Shown here in pieces: positions 21,033 to 33,192 of a DNA stretch of 64,000 nt. Under the pieces are notes generated by a model. That model searched no databases and was not told the origin of the DNA. It saw only the letters and a program-made list of their open reading frames with translations. Numbering within the stretch: the stretch's first letter is position 1; each line of letters begins with the position of its first letter. Location: assembly GCF_000346465.2 (NCBI RefSeq), contig NC_034014.1:17807542-17871541 (forward strand), in the 5' to 3' direction. The position numbers and the translations under genes are program-made. The DNA comes from Prunus persica. Taxonomy: Eukaryota > Streptophyta > Magnoliopsida > Rosales > Rosaceae.

Positions 21033-23125
21033 AAGTCTGTATTGCGGGTATGAATGTGGGGATGGGGGAAAAAAGCTTCACGGGGATGGGGATGGGAATG
21101 GGATACCCACCCCTGATTTGACCCATTGCCATCCTACAAAGGCAAGAAGAATTAGCTATATATACACATAATGTATATAATGTGCTCTCTTCAATTAATA
21201 ATATAAATAAAAGTATTTTTCCATTGCATACACTTGCAAATATATACAAACAACATATTCAAGACTGAAATTTCTCAAGTAAATTAAACTCAATTTCATT
21301 CTACGAGGACTAAATAATTACATGGTCTGTCTGACACACAAATAGTTCCTTAATTACATGTTTTTTTTCCTTATAACTATAGTACACTTCTTGCAACAGA
21401 ATGGAATGTTGTCCCACCCCAAATTGATGAAGGTTCTCAATGACAACAATCTTCTAGAAGCCAACAATAATCTTGCTCCAACTGTTATGAAAAAAAAATG
21501 TCAATTATCTCAAGACTTAAGAGTTAGGGTTTCAAATCGCTAGAGACCAAGCTTGTGGGATATGGGCCGTGACATGATCACGTACTCTACCAATTGTTGC
21601 TTCACCTTCCCAAATTCATCCATCATCTTCCTCTACAACAGAAACAAAATAAAGCAATATCAATATGTACATATATAAATATGTATATACAGAGTAATAC
21701 AAAAGACAAATTGGTACTAATGAGGTAGATCTTTGATATGCTCTATTGGAACCATCACTTTCCTTTTATTGCTATATATGCAGATGCGCAAAAGCACAAA
21801 CAAGCCCAATTTAAAATCTCCTACTTGCGTATCAAGAAAAGACTCAAAGCAGACTAAGTTTCTTATAAAAATAGAGTTCATTGTTTTTCGTCTGTGCTTC
21901 ATTCGTAACTTATAACTCACATGGTATCCAAAATTTCACGCAGTGCATCAAAACTCAATCAAGTTAACTCTGGAACAATGAGAGAACAACAATATTAATC
22001 AATGAAAGAATTATGAAAGAGGCTACCATTGATCAACAACATTAACTCCAGAACATAGACACCACAGAGGTATGCAGTACAATTTACTTTCATTCAATTT
22101 CTACACAAAAATAATCTTTTAGATTGATATAGTCATTCATTGCAAACTGAAATTTCACAGCCATGAGAATAATGCCAAGAGGAAGAGTATCATATCACCT
22201 CAAAATTGGAAAACATCTAATGGACGAGGAAAAGCAAATCTACCAAGCACAAGACGAAAAGCCTTACTGCTCAAGCTTGATCAGTGCATATCTACATGGG
22301 CGTTAACCCTCGTATGATCATATTGCTTATTTTTTCTATTCTTGGCATTGGCTTTGCACCATTTATGTTTTAACAGTACATGAATTGTTCCAAATTAAAA
22401 ACTTCAAACCGCAGGTCCTAATTATAGGCAGTAAATTATGACTTAATAAAAAATAGTCATTGGAGTTGGATCTAGGAAGCTGAAAGCATCACATGGTTCA
22501 AAGAAACCAAATCAGGGGACCACGTACAACAGGGGCTGTTGTGCTAGCTAGTACTGCAGGGCAGGGCAGGGCAGGGCAAGGCAGGGCAGAGCATGGCAAG
22601 GGACATTTGGATGCAAATGCTAGAGATATAGACCCTTTCTTTTAGGTAAATGAGGAAGACGAAGCAGCAGAAAAACCTGGCCATGTGAAGTAGCAGCATC
22701 AGACCCTTTCTATGTTTCTTTTGTTTGTTCACATACTTTTTTGTCATATCATGGCCCTTAAGATTCCTGCAAAATAATAACATGAACTTTATTTCTCAAT
22801 TTCACAATGACACAAAACAGTGTAGTATTAACTTGTTCACAGCACAAGTTAAATGGCGATGTCGAAATGAAAGAAACTCAAGGCATGACACAAAAGTTGA
22901 AAAATAAGAAAATAAATCTAATAGAATTCCAAATATCAAATGACACAACCAAGTATCCATTCACTATAAACTGACATAATATGGCACCTGTGTAAGTCTT
23001 CATGTAAAAACAGGGACATTTCTCAAGCATTGTTAAAAGGTAATTAAACTAATGTCAATGGCGATCTAACAAAACCATTATGCACTGTAAAGACATCTTC
23101 GTAAACAAATTATAATAAAACTCAC
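21033..23125. other. Intergenic span without a supported gene
   Basis: AT-rich. It holds a short GGGGAT-rich patch (21058-21105) and a GCAGG tandem run (22556-22600). A few splice-like sites occur on the minus strand (for example at 21640 and 22770), but the segments between them do not join into a protein I recognise. Confidence 0.4.
22556..22600. repeat. Short GCAGG tandem repeat
   Basis: About nine imperfect copies of 'gcagg' or 'gcaag' in a row. Confidence 0.85.
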
Positions 23126-23494
23126 ATGTGCTTCCTTCCATTTAGATGGGTTCATTGGGTCCTCCTAGAAGTTCACCTTTAAGTATATACCATGAGAATT
23201 GTCCCAATTGGTTTGTATCTCAAAGAAAACCATAGTGCGCCTCATTAAGGTGATTCATCGAACACCTACAGGCCATTTTTTCATGCACTCATCAACTCAG
23301 CCTAACCAAACAAATAGAACCATATATTTAGAACAAGCAAATAAGCATGATAAATAAAACGATGTAGCAAGAATTTGGATTTTGAGCAACTTTCTAGACC
23401 ACTATATGAAATTGAAACAATCAGAAGAAAACCCAAATAACATATGGGTATGAAAGTAAAGGCGAAAAGTTGAGCTGGGTACCTGGGACGTCAT
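23126..23494 (-). CDS. Possible small gene, first two coding exons only (uncertain)
   Basis: On the minus strand ATG at 23494 gives MTSQ and ends at a GTACCC donor (23483). After a 318-bp intron, a 39-bp exon (23164-23126), bounded by 'ttctag' and 'gtgagt', continues in frame as EDPMNPSKWKEAH. The two phase-0 joins and the sensible peptide suggest a real gene start for a small protein. I could not find the following exon, so it may be another broken copy. A different reading of the same first exon starts at 23714 (MALPIEQCYSQSKY). Confidence 0.35.
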
Positions 23495-24126
23495 CTCTAG
23501 GTATATGGATTTCAGGAATGCTGAAGAAATTGAGAAATTTATTGAACCGGAGGGGAAGAACGGCGGTTGAAATAGGTGACAGAGAGTGAAAGATGGAGGT
23601 GGAGAACAGCGGCCGAAAGAGAGAGAGTGCGGTCGTCGTTGCTGATGTGGGTTCTGAGGAGGTGACAGTTGAGTACTTCGATTGTGAATAGCATTGCTCA
23701 ATGGGTAATGCCAACCCGGTTGTAGCATAAAGAGGATACTAATGTCAGCCATTTGATCAATCTAATGGCCTAGTAAGTAGTCCCCACAAATAACCTCCGC
23801 ATAGAATCTCCGCATTATAGTCTCGCCGTCTGGCTACATACATATATCCAACAGGAGTAGTTCTGGGCTAGAATATATCTAATTTTTCTAAGTGTAAACA
23901 ATCTACATTAATTAATGAACAGATAATGAATCGAAAGATATGAACAAAGAAAGATGCATCTTTGTTGATGAATCAAATGAATCGAAGACACCCTTCACCG
24001 TCATTTCATTAGGCCAACGTCTTATCTTGGGTAACAATTCTTGTTTCTACCCTAATTCATACATAAATCACAATAAGTCTACTTCTTTCCCTTCCCCTAG
24101 TATAAGTTACAATGTCACATATACTG

Positions 24127-24873
24127 TCATATCCTTACAAAGAAAATACTGAGCTCAGGCCCATTATTTCCTTCTGGGCTCAACATGTACAAGGTCTCTG
24201 AGTCCTTCGAGCCCACAATGCGTTCGAAGAGGGCCCGCATGTACACCATCTCGCCATCCGGGCCCTCAACCTCAGACTTCCCGGGTAAGACAGCTGCGCC
24301 CATGGTCACAGCCTTGAGAAGCTCCATGACACTCAAGTCTTCCTCCGTGGCCTCCCTCTTCACCGCATAGCCACTCTTCTTCCCGTTGCAATACATGGTC
24401 CACACCGGCTCGTCCAAAAGACTCGTCTTGTCCCTATCCGCTCTCTTCTCGCATTCCAACGCAATCCTCACCATCCCAGACCCCATCTCCTTCTGAAGCA
24501 CGTTCGTCTGCATGGCCAGCTCAACCACAAGGCTTGGGAGACACCTAGGGGTTTCTTGAATGGACAGGGACACGCGTCCTTTACGATACCCGAACAGCGT
24601 GCCGCTGACTCGGGTTCCAGAGGAGGCGGTCTTGCTGGAGTCCATCCTCCCCATGGGGAGTGATGGCATCCTGCAGGCGGGGGTGATGATGGGGAAGGAC
24701 CGGAAAACAGAGCGAAACACTCGGATGACTTTGCTTCTACTTTTTCTATTTTGGGATGGTTGGAGGAGGGAGGAGGGTTGGCGGGGTAGCGGCGGAGGCA
24801 GTGGTGGGACTGTGGATGAGGAGGATGCCGTTTGATGAAGCTGATCTTGTGATGGAGATTTTGGCTCCCCCAT
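24127..24873 (-). CDS. MIZU-KUSSEI 1-like protein (DUF617)
   Basis: An intronless ORF of 248 aa. The N-terminus (residues ~1-85) is a low-complexity Ser/Pro region. The rest is the plant DUF617/MIZ1 domain, with SGTLFGYRKGRVSLSIQE, then VVELAMQTNVLQKEM, VRIALECEK, WTMYCNGKKSGYAVKRE and a C-terminal YMLSPEGNNGPELSIFFVRI. The founding member, MIZ1, is needed for root hydrotropism; most family members have no proven role. Length and motif order are normal and no breaks are seen. The start at 24873 is the first ATG and lies below a GA-rich leader (24949-24968). Confidence 0.92.
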   Translation of the reverse strand: MGEPKSPSQDQLHQTASSSSTVPPLPPPLPRQPSSLLQPSQNRKSRSKVIRVFRSVFRSFPIITPACRMPSLPMGRMDSSKTASSGTRVSGTLFGYRKGRVSLSIQETPRCLPSLVVELAMQTNVLQKEMGSGMVRIALECEKRADRDKTSLLDEPVWTMYCNGKKSGYAVKREATEEDLSVMELLKAVTMGAAVLPGKSEVEGPDGEMVYMRALFERIVGSKDSETLYMLSPEGNNGPELSIFFVRI

Positions 24874-26200
24874 TAATGGCTTTGATGACGAACCAGGAAT
24901 GGGAGAGTGCCATGAGAGAGACAGAGAACTGAGACGGACAAAGAAAGAGGGAGAGAGAGAGAGAGAAGTGGGAGCGCAGAGAGAAAGGGCCTGTGTCTAG
25001 TCGTTGGGAAAGTTTGTTATTGGATTTGCGGTTTTGGATGTGCTTGCGAAGCTGAAATTCCGGTGGTTGACCATATCTATTTTAGTATATTTACCTTCTA
25101 TATATGTAACGCATATTTTAATTAATTATGAGAGTAATTAAATCACATTTGGAGGCACTTTTCATGTATGTTATTGGCTTATGAATTAGAAATTGGAATG
25201 ACAAATATTTTACGTGAGAAATTGATTTTGCTTATTGCACTTTTGAAGACACTTTTCCTTTTGTTTTGATTAATGTCTTGCATTCTGGTGGTTGACTAAA
25301 AACACGCAAAACATAAATGTGCACGTTGAATCCATTGATGTTTCAGTTTGAAATTTGTATGGTTTAACTGATGTAGTGTATTCGAAATATGAACGATCAT
25401 GATTATGTGGTGTATTCGAAATATGCAAAAAATTACTCCCGCTATGGTAGTGTTGCTACATAGTATCATGTTTTTTTAAGAATAACTACAAAGTTGCCTA
25501 ACGCCATGTGTGTAGGCCAAATACTAGGCTGTAGTTGAGACTACTGTCCCAAGTTAAAGCATCTGCTGCAAAGTTTGCCCCTCGATCCAATATTGAACAA
25601 AATCCAAAAGGAATAGCTCATGCAAGTTTAATACATCTTTTGGAATGTCTTAAAACAGCACCAGCCGCGACTCACGAACGATAGAACCATCAAATTTTAG
25701 CTTTCAATGATAATCATAAGAGGGATACCATTTTATATTTCCCTTGTTTCTTAAGACTAGTATTATGAATGTTCCAAAAAGTGAAAGAAGGTGTTTTATA
25801 GAAGGAATTGAAGAGATATCAATAAGGGCTTTTCAATTAAAAATGACCTGGTTATGTTGAAACCAAGCATTATTTGTTAGAGATATAATGAAAGGCACTT
25901 TGATCAACTAGAAGTTTTGGGTCATTTGGGACAATGATCACACCCTATAAGACTGGGCTGTGTATTTATGGGCTACGGAATTTTAAGTTTGGTACTCATA
26001 ACCCATATGACTTAAAATGATCTATGTGAGTTATCAAATGGGTCAAACCCACCAACTTCACTATATGGGCGATTTTGGTTCTCTATTGGGTGGTTGGAAA
26101 AAGAAAACCCAACAAACCAAAACTGAGACCATGAATGTTAGCTAAACATTCAACAAAAGAATATCCTTCTTTTAAACATCGGACCCACTTTTTACATGGG
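24874..26200. other. MIZ1-like upstream region and AT-rich spacer
   Basis: The first ~200 bp, with a GA run, likely hold the leader and promoter of the MIZ1-like gene. Beyond that there is no recognisable gene until the Harbinger fragments. Confidence 0.4.
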
Positions 26201-26209
26201 TTGATTCAT

Positions 26210-28190
26210 CGCAGCAGGATCCACCATCTCTCGAGGTTTCCCAGGCATGATTGGAAGCATCGACTGCATGCATTGACAATGGAAGAATTGCCCAACTGCT
26301 TGGCAAGGAGATTATGGGAATATGATTGGCCAAAAAAAGTATAATTCTGGAGGCCGTTGCATCATTCGATACATGGGTTTGGCATGCCTTCGGAGTTACC
26401 GGATCTCAAAATGACCTCAATGTGTTTGGTCAATCCCTGGTATTCAACGATGTCTTGAGAGGTCATTCCCCCCAGATCACGTATCAAATCAACAATACTG
26501 TATACTCAGGAGGTACTACCTAGCCAACCAAATTGTTCACCCTTTTATGTTCGTTCATGTGATGGTAGGGTAAAGCTCCCCATTGCCATGAAAACCACTG
26601 ACTGGTCAACAAGTCAACTTTCATTAATGTGTGAGCATGCCACTGCTAACAATGAGAATTCTAGCAGACTTCTTTAAAATAGATTACTTGCGCCCCAAGT
26701 TACTGATTTCTAAGGAAGCAATTGTGAATTTGGGTGAGGAATATCTCCCAAGTAAGTTCTTTTCTTGCCTCAGACTGGTGAGGACTTCACAATTTTTCAC
26801 AGTATAAAACTGGTAGTTCTAGCCAGAATAAATGATAAGAAAACGAACTGTTTTTAGGCAGAACTGTCTTTTACAAAACTCAAAAGGAAAAAACCAACTC
26901 TAGAAAGACAAAAAGAAGGCTGGACTTCCATTTCTGCTTGGGTAAAGGCTTCTAATCCGGGCTGGATTGGATATGCCTGTGCTGGACTAGACTATCAATA
27001 CTTTCAACTATCAAGTTTTAGTTGTAAATCGATACCAATGTTCGAGTTTGGCAGAGCTTTAATCTATTTCAAGTCTTGGAAGGCTTTTTGAATGGGCAGA
27101 ATTGGAACCTCTTCAGTCTGGAAGGGGCATAAGTGGCTGGACTTGATGATTACTGAGCTGGAATTGCACTGTAGTACCTATTCTACTTGATCAGGGCTCT
27201 CCATAAATTTGTTGAGGTTTTCATATCTATAAAATCCGAACTCTGCTTGATTTGGCTTATGCTGGACCAAATGTGTAACGAGAAAAATCTCGTTTTGAAT
27301 GACTTATTTCTCTAAGTCTGAACTAGAGTTGGAAATTTTGATTTGTAGCTGGCTTCTTTCTTGTGGCTCAATGAGCTTTTGGTTGCTTAAGTGTTTTGAA
27401 GGTTTTTGAGATCAAGTGATCATTTTGAGTTTTTGCTTTTGATCGATTTTTTGGTTGTCCTCAATCTGTTCACCTCCTCTCATATTTATAGAAAATGTTG
27501 GAGTGGGGCTTCTAATCTTTTAATAATAGGCGGCAAATTTTTCAAAAACGAGATCTTTTATTTTAAATGCAAAGAAAAAGGGAAGTTATCTGTTTTGGCA
27601 GAGAAGAACCATCAGTAGTCAGTTTTCGTGGAGGTCTTTTCCTTGCTTTTCTGAAAGAAAAACCAACTCTTCTTTATTCTTTGTTTGTTCTTGGTAAGGA
27701 GAAAGAACACAATCTGACGTGATGGTCAGTTTGTTTTCCTTGTTTGAACAACTCCCTTGCTTCCCACTTATCTTTTGAAATCGTAATTTGCTTATCTCTT
27801 GGAAAGATGTTGAAAGGTGTTTTGGTATCCTGCAAGCTCGTTGGGCAATTATTAGGGGTGCTGCTCGTATGTTTGATGAAGAGGTGCTTCGGAGCATTAT
27901 GTTGACTTGCATCATCCTCCATAACATGAATGTGAAGGATGAGTATGATTATGATGCCCCAGTGATGTTCGAACCTGATCCCATGAACATGGCATTTACA
28001 AGAATTTATGAACAGCCCGTGGGAGCAAATGGATAACCATTGGAGCACGAATTGTTGATTAGGGACGGTCGATACAACAACTGTATGATTGACCATTATA
28101 TGAAAATGCAATCTTCTTATGTTCACAAGAGATGTCAAGTTGACTTGATTGAGCACTTATGGGTGATGAAAGGCAATCATGGTGGATGAA
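26210..28190 (+). pseudogene. Harbinger nuclease (ALP1-like) in two separated pieces
   Basis: The first piece, 26210-26525, reads RGFPGMIGSIDCMH, then a stop, QWKNCPTAWQGDYGN, and after frame changes EAVASFDTWVWHAFGV and GSQNDLNVFGQS. The second piece, 27788-28190, reads SWKDVERCFGILQARWAIIR, then ILHNM and a degenerate tail. These are hallmarks of the DDE_Tnp_4 Harbinger nuclease. In-frame stops, frameshifts and about 1.2 kb of unrelated sequence between the pieces show that it is dead. Confidence 0.85.
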
Positions 28191-28380
28191 GTCAAGTTTA
28201 ATGCTTTGTTTGGAATTTTGCTTTGTTTTAAATTATGCTTTGTTTTGTGTGTGGTTTGTAATGAATTAAGGTTTGTTTTGATGAATGAAATAAATAGCTA
28301 TATTATTTAATGCTTTCTTTATTCAATAAAAGAGAAACAATACAACAAATTAATACATATGACAACTCTTTCAATACAAC

Positions 28381-29321
28381 CTAATGGTTTTGATCATTTA
28401 ACCAATCTGTGTTGCTAGGTCCATAGTCATGGAAAAGCTTTCTTCTCATAGCATCTATTCGTTTTAGCTTCCAATAGGAATTTGTTTCAGGAGACATATG
28501 GCTAGTATCCATGGCCATGATTTTTATCTTTATCCTCCATGTCTTGCTGTTGTGCATGCTGCCTTTCAATTGCATATGCTTCATATCGTGCCTTGTCAGC
28601 TTCTTCTCTTTTCAAGTCTCTCAATTCTCAGTGCGTCGTTCTTAGCAATTTGCTCCAAATTTTTTGTACATTTAGTGTTCGAAGTGCTCCCTCTCTTGGC
28701 CTTTGCTGCCTTTCTCTCAATAGGCTTCGGATCATGTTGGATTGGTAAGTCTTGATCCATTGGGAAGTCCAATGGCGAATCGGTTACCGGTGAATCGTGG
28801 AGCGACGTCTCATTCAACACAACCGTTGGACCAGTGGAAATAATTTTGAACCTCGAACAACTCTTCACAACATCCCAACATTGGTGATTGATGAAACTTT
28901 TTTTTCCTTGGCCAATGACACCGAACCACATTTATGCTTGAATAATCTATTAAAAAAATTGGAAATGCAAGAAAATATAAATAAAAAAAATGTGACATTA
29001 AATTAAATAAAACGGCATTTAGAAATATTTTACCTCGTCGCCAAGATTTTGACCGCTTCGAATGTTCTCCCTCGCTTTTGTTAACTCATCTCTCCATTTT
29101 CCTAACTCTTTGTTCAAAATTTTCCACCTACTAGCTAAGGCCATTTTCGTATGAGCCGAACCCGATCTTTCACAAAATTCTCCATTAATTTTTCTCCACA
29201 TATTAGAGGACTTCATCTCATTGCCCCTGATCGGGCAATGACCAACTACGACCCAACACTCACACAACAAAATATCTTCCACGGTTGTCCACGTGCCTCC
29301 GGCTTCGATGGAAGAGGCCAT
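28381..29321 (-). pseudogene. Myb/SANT-like Harbinger accessory protein
   Basis: Start at 29321 with a SANT-like N-terminus (GGTWTTVEDILLCECW, then MWRKINGEFCER, then RWKILNKELGKWRDEL), a donor at about 29033, and a second part with IERKAAKAKRGST and EQIAKNDALRIERLE, the NAM-associated C-terminal pattern. In Harbinger elements this protein binds DNA and brings the nuclease to it. The second part needs frame changes (28500-28940), so it is probably inactive. Confidence 0.75.
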
Positions 29322-29339
29322 TTATATTTTTACACAAAT

Positions 29340-30354
29340 GGAATGTAGTAGTAGAAAATTTTGTGTGGAAAGTGAAAAATATTGGAAGGATGAATTTGTA
29401 TGAAGATTTGGTGTTGAAAGTGAATAATATTGGTAGGTATTTATAGAAAAAGAAATTTTTTTGATTTTTTTTTTTACAAATTTTTACAAATTTTTTCAAT
29501 TTTTGGTAGCTAAAAAATGAACATCCGTTGGATTTGATAAATTTTTTGGATTGGAGGCTCCAAGAGAAGCCAGTGGCTTGTAGCTGCAGGTCAGCAATGA
29601 CGTCAGCAGCTCGAAGGCAAGAAGACTGGCTAGATCTCCCTGTGGACTTGTCAGGGCTCATGGATCCTACGTTTTGCCCGAGCTAGATCTTGCACGCTAG
29701 AGTCTCCTTCTGGGTCTAGGGCCCCTTCTTGCCTGGGCTAGCCCCTGGCGGTGGACTTGCTCTTAGGGAAGATCCTACATTTGATTAAGTGTAGGGAAGA
29801 TCCTACACTCAACCACATTTATCAATTTATTTATTTTATTTTTAAAATATGTAATGGTAAAATTACTAAAAGATGCATGTCACGCCATCAAAGTGAGATT
29901 CCAAATACTATTCTATAATTTCTCAGATAATGTGAGACAAAAAATAAAAATACAAAAGACAAAGTGAGCTAGTTGAAAGTCTAAAAAAAAAGGGAAATTT
30001 GAATGAAAATATTTAGAGGAAAATAACAATTAAGCTTTTTACTAAAGGAAATGTGTCTTCTTCTTCCTCTTTATTTTTTATTTTATTTATTTTAGAAACA
30101 AAAATCCATATAACAAGGGCAAAGTACAAGTATTTGACAAGAGGAATACACCTCTTAAGTTGGTTCTTACATACAATAGAGGTATGAAATAGAAACAGCA
30201 AGACATTGAGAAAATTAATTACATAAATTTTGAGTTCAGCTCACTTAGAGTTGAAAGAGAAAGGATCCAAATTGCAGCATTAGTGCTCCGTAGAAACCAT
30301 GGTAGAAAATCAAGAGCTAGGAACAAGAGACACCTACAAGTGAAAGGGCTTTAC
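29340..30354. other. Spacer with low-complexity T-rich sequence; no gene
   Basis: T-rich runs at 29450-29510, then a GC-richer stretch (29580-29770) that may be the Harbinger end, then AT-rich DNA. The last 8 bp (30347-30354, 'ggctttac') are the left target-site copy of the next element. Confidence 0.5.
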
Positions 30355-30913
30355 TAGGGGTGTATATCGGTTCGAAACAAATACAATTTCGCCAAGCCGC
30401 ATCCAATCCAATATAGATTGGATTATGATTTTTCCAATCCAATCCAATCACATTAAAGGTTTAAATTCAATCTAATGTGATCCAATTGATACAGGATAGG
30501 GTGATCAGTTTTCATAATGCAAAAAGATAATAATGAAATGTGAAACATTTATCGTCAAGTTTAATATAATCAAACATTTTAATAGACATAAATGTAAAAT
30601 ATAAATGAAAGGTATTTTATCGAATTGCCCTCTGAACTTGTATCTAATTATGAATTTACCCCCTGACCTATTTTTTTAGAAAATTGAGGACTCGAACTAA
30701 CTTTTATTCTCAAAGTTACCATTGTCGTCTAAATCGTCAACATTTCATCTAATTTGCCATTAAATATAAGGACAAATTGGTTATTTCAAATGTTAAAAAT
30801 AATTAAATACTTTACAATAAAATAATATGACCTAAAAAATGAAGAAAAACAAATTATTTTATAAACAGAGGGGTGAGACCCACCCACCCCCTCCACCTCC
30901 GCCTCTCCCTTCT

Positions 30914-30958
<45 letters not shown>

Positions 30959-31626
30959 GCGACCCAAGACCCATTTGTGCCTCCCCAGCCATATCCACCC
31001 CTGTTATCTCTTCGCACCTACCAACTCTGTGACCCTACAACCCTACAACCCATTGGTGCAATTTTCATGGGTCTGTGAGAGAGAGAGTGAGAGAGAAGGG
31101 TTTGGGGAAGGGGCTCTAGGTTTCAAACAACCCAGATTTGAAGTGGGGCGTGGAGGTTAGTTGGAGATCAAGAGAGAAGGTGGCGATGGTGGACATTGGG
31201 TTGTGATGTTGGTAGAGTTCGAATCTATGGCGGGGAATGGGCTTGTCACTGCCTGCTCGGATTTCAATCGAGGATTTGGGTAGAGATAGAAGGTTTGACA
31301 AAAAAAATTGAACATGTTTCTAGAGAGAGAGCATTGGAATGGCTGAGTTGGGGATGGGGAATTATTATTCAGGGTCGATGAGATGAGAGGTTGGCTATGC
31401 TGATTAGGTGTGTAGAGTAAAAAAATTTAGGGAGTAGATAGAGATAGTGTGATGGTTGTGGGAGGGTAGGCTGCTGATAGGGGAGGCGGCGGTGGGTAAG
31501 GGGGTGGTCTTGGGTCTGGGGTTGGGTTGCCAAAGGGGATTCGGCGACAATGGAGATATGGATGGTCTTGGGTCTTGGGGTGGGTTTCGAAAGGGGAGAC
31601 GACTACGGGTGAGGGGAGATTTTTTT

Positions 31627-31664
<38 letters not shown>

Positions 31665-32061
31665 CTTTAATTCTTTCCAATGATTTAACATGAAATTGAA
31701 TGAAATGTTCCGAATTTGGATGACATGAGGGAATTTGGCTACAAGTTCAGGGGGTAATTTGGCTAAATACCCTAACTGAAATGCTAGATAAAATAATTTT
31801 ATTTTATAATATATTAAACATAACTCCATCAAATTACTTAAAATGTTCATAACGTTCTTAACGAAAATTACCTAATTAGCAAAATAAGCATGAAACTATC
31901 TAGATTGGATTGGATTGGATCCTCACAAGCAAATATGTCATCTGATCCAATCATGTCGGTTTTGAAAATTAGGGATCCAATCTAATCCACCAAATCATCG
32001 AACCATATTAAAATTGGATTGGATCAGTCAATTTGGGCGGATTGGATCTTGCACACCCCTA
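30355..32061. mobile_element. Non-autonomous hAT-type element, 1.7 kb
   Basis: The left end 'taggggtgtatatcgg' and right end (inverted) 'taggggtgtgcaagatcc' form terminal inverted repeats. Eight-bp flanks 'ggctttac' and 'ggatttac' differ by one base, as expected for an aged hAT target duplication. Subterminal regions are rich in 'ggattggatt' words in both orientations. No transposase is encoded. A MULE-type element is inserted inside. Confidence 0.85.
30611..31772. mobile_element. MULE-type non-autonomous element nested in the hAT element
   Basis: The left end 'ggtattttatcgaattgccc' and the inverted right end 'gggtatttagccaaattacc' both continue into 'ctgaacttgta', giving inverted repeats of about 32 bp. 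The flanks 'taaatgaaa' (30602-30610) and 'taactgaaa' (31773-31781) form a 9-bp target duplication with one mismatch, the size typical of Mutator-like elements. The interior holds two CT microsatellites (30915-30954 and 31627-31663) but no transposase. Confidence 0.8.
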
Positions 32062-32649
32062 GGATTTACCGCTAACATCCACCCAGCCATTAGAGCTGTC
32101 AATGGAGCAAATTTTTACCCGAATCCGATGAAATTAATAGGAAATGGATCTGAAGATATAATATGATTATGTTCCGAACCGGTTAACCTGTTAACTTGTT
32201 AAGTTAATGGAATGAATATGGATTTGGCCTAATCCAATCCAATAATAATCCAATCTGATTAATATAATATATATTTTTACTCAACATATATACACTAATA
32301 ATTATTTTACTATTTATTTTTATTTTCTTAATTGAAAGGGCTGGAAAGCCCAATAAGAGGACAAATTAATCCACAAGACACAAACGAGAATGGACACATG
32401 TGGGCAATATTTATAAAAACAAAAAAAAAACAAAAGTGAGGTTCACTAAAAAAAATTAAGACAACACACGGCTCCCTCTAGGGGTGTTTTCGGTTCAGTA
32501 ACCGCATCGAAACAATGGAACCGACAACCGACCGAAAGGCCGCAGTATGGCTAAAATGCGAACCACCACCACACCGCCGTCAGCCGATTACCGGTTATTT
32601 CAGTTGTAGTTGTTTGGTGACAATCGGTTGTTGTTTAACCGCAGTTTCA

Positions 32650-32651
<2 letters not shown>

Positions 32652-32746
<95 letters not shown>

Positions 32747-32747
32747 G
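32652..32747. repeat. GA microsatellite followed by a poly-C run
   Basis: About 48 GA units with two interruptions. A run of some 18 C bases follows at 32803-32820. Confidence 0.95.
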
Positions 32748-33192
32748 TTGAAAGAGTAGAAGTTAGAGACAAAGTGTTAGGGTTCTCTTTCAACCTTAAA
32801 CACCCCCCCCCCCCCCCCCCACAAAAACCCTTTACCCCCATCTCCTCCATTGCCTCTATCACCGCCAGCTTGTCGCAGCCAGCCTAGTGCCGTTTCCACC
32901 ACCTACTCTGTCGTCACTATATTATTTTGAAATTTCACAATACAAGTTAGTTCTAAAACCCTAAGCCTAAAATAATGTTATGTACGTTGTATTTAATTGA
33001 ATTGAAAATGAATTTATGGGTTGATTATATTGTTTTGATTTATTAGATGATTTATTTTTTTGATTTGTTGATTAATTGGTTATATTAGGTTGGTTTATGA
33101 AATTTTTTTGTGGTTAATTCTTAATTGGTATAGATATAGTGTGTTCTATAATTTATGTGAGTTATTATTTTGATTAATTTATGTGTAGAATT

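Larger units (their letters stand above)
26200..29330. mobile_element. Degenerate PIF/Harbinger DNA transposon (nuclease + Myb/SANT protein)
   Basis: The region holds the two genes that define plant PIF/Harbinger elements: a broken DDE nuclease (ALP1-like) on the plus strand and a Myb/SANT-like partner on the minus strand, facing each other tail to tail. A possible right end is 'gtggacttgctcttaggg' near 29751, which reads inward as 'gagcaagtccacc', a Tourist/Harbinger-type terminus with a TTA-like target. No matching left end was found. The middle (26530-27780) does not match the transposase and may be a later insertion. Confidence 0.75.

Noticed and set aside
32515..32862. Open frames of Arg-Glu or Ser-Leu repeats on both strands
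   Set aside because: These are translations of a GA microsatellite.
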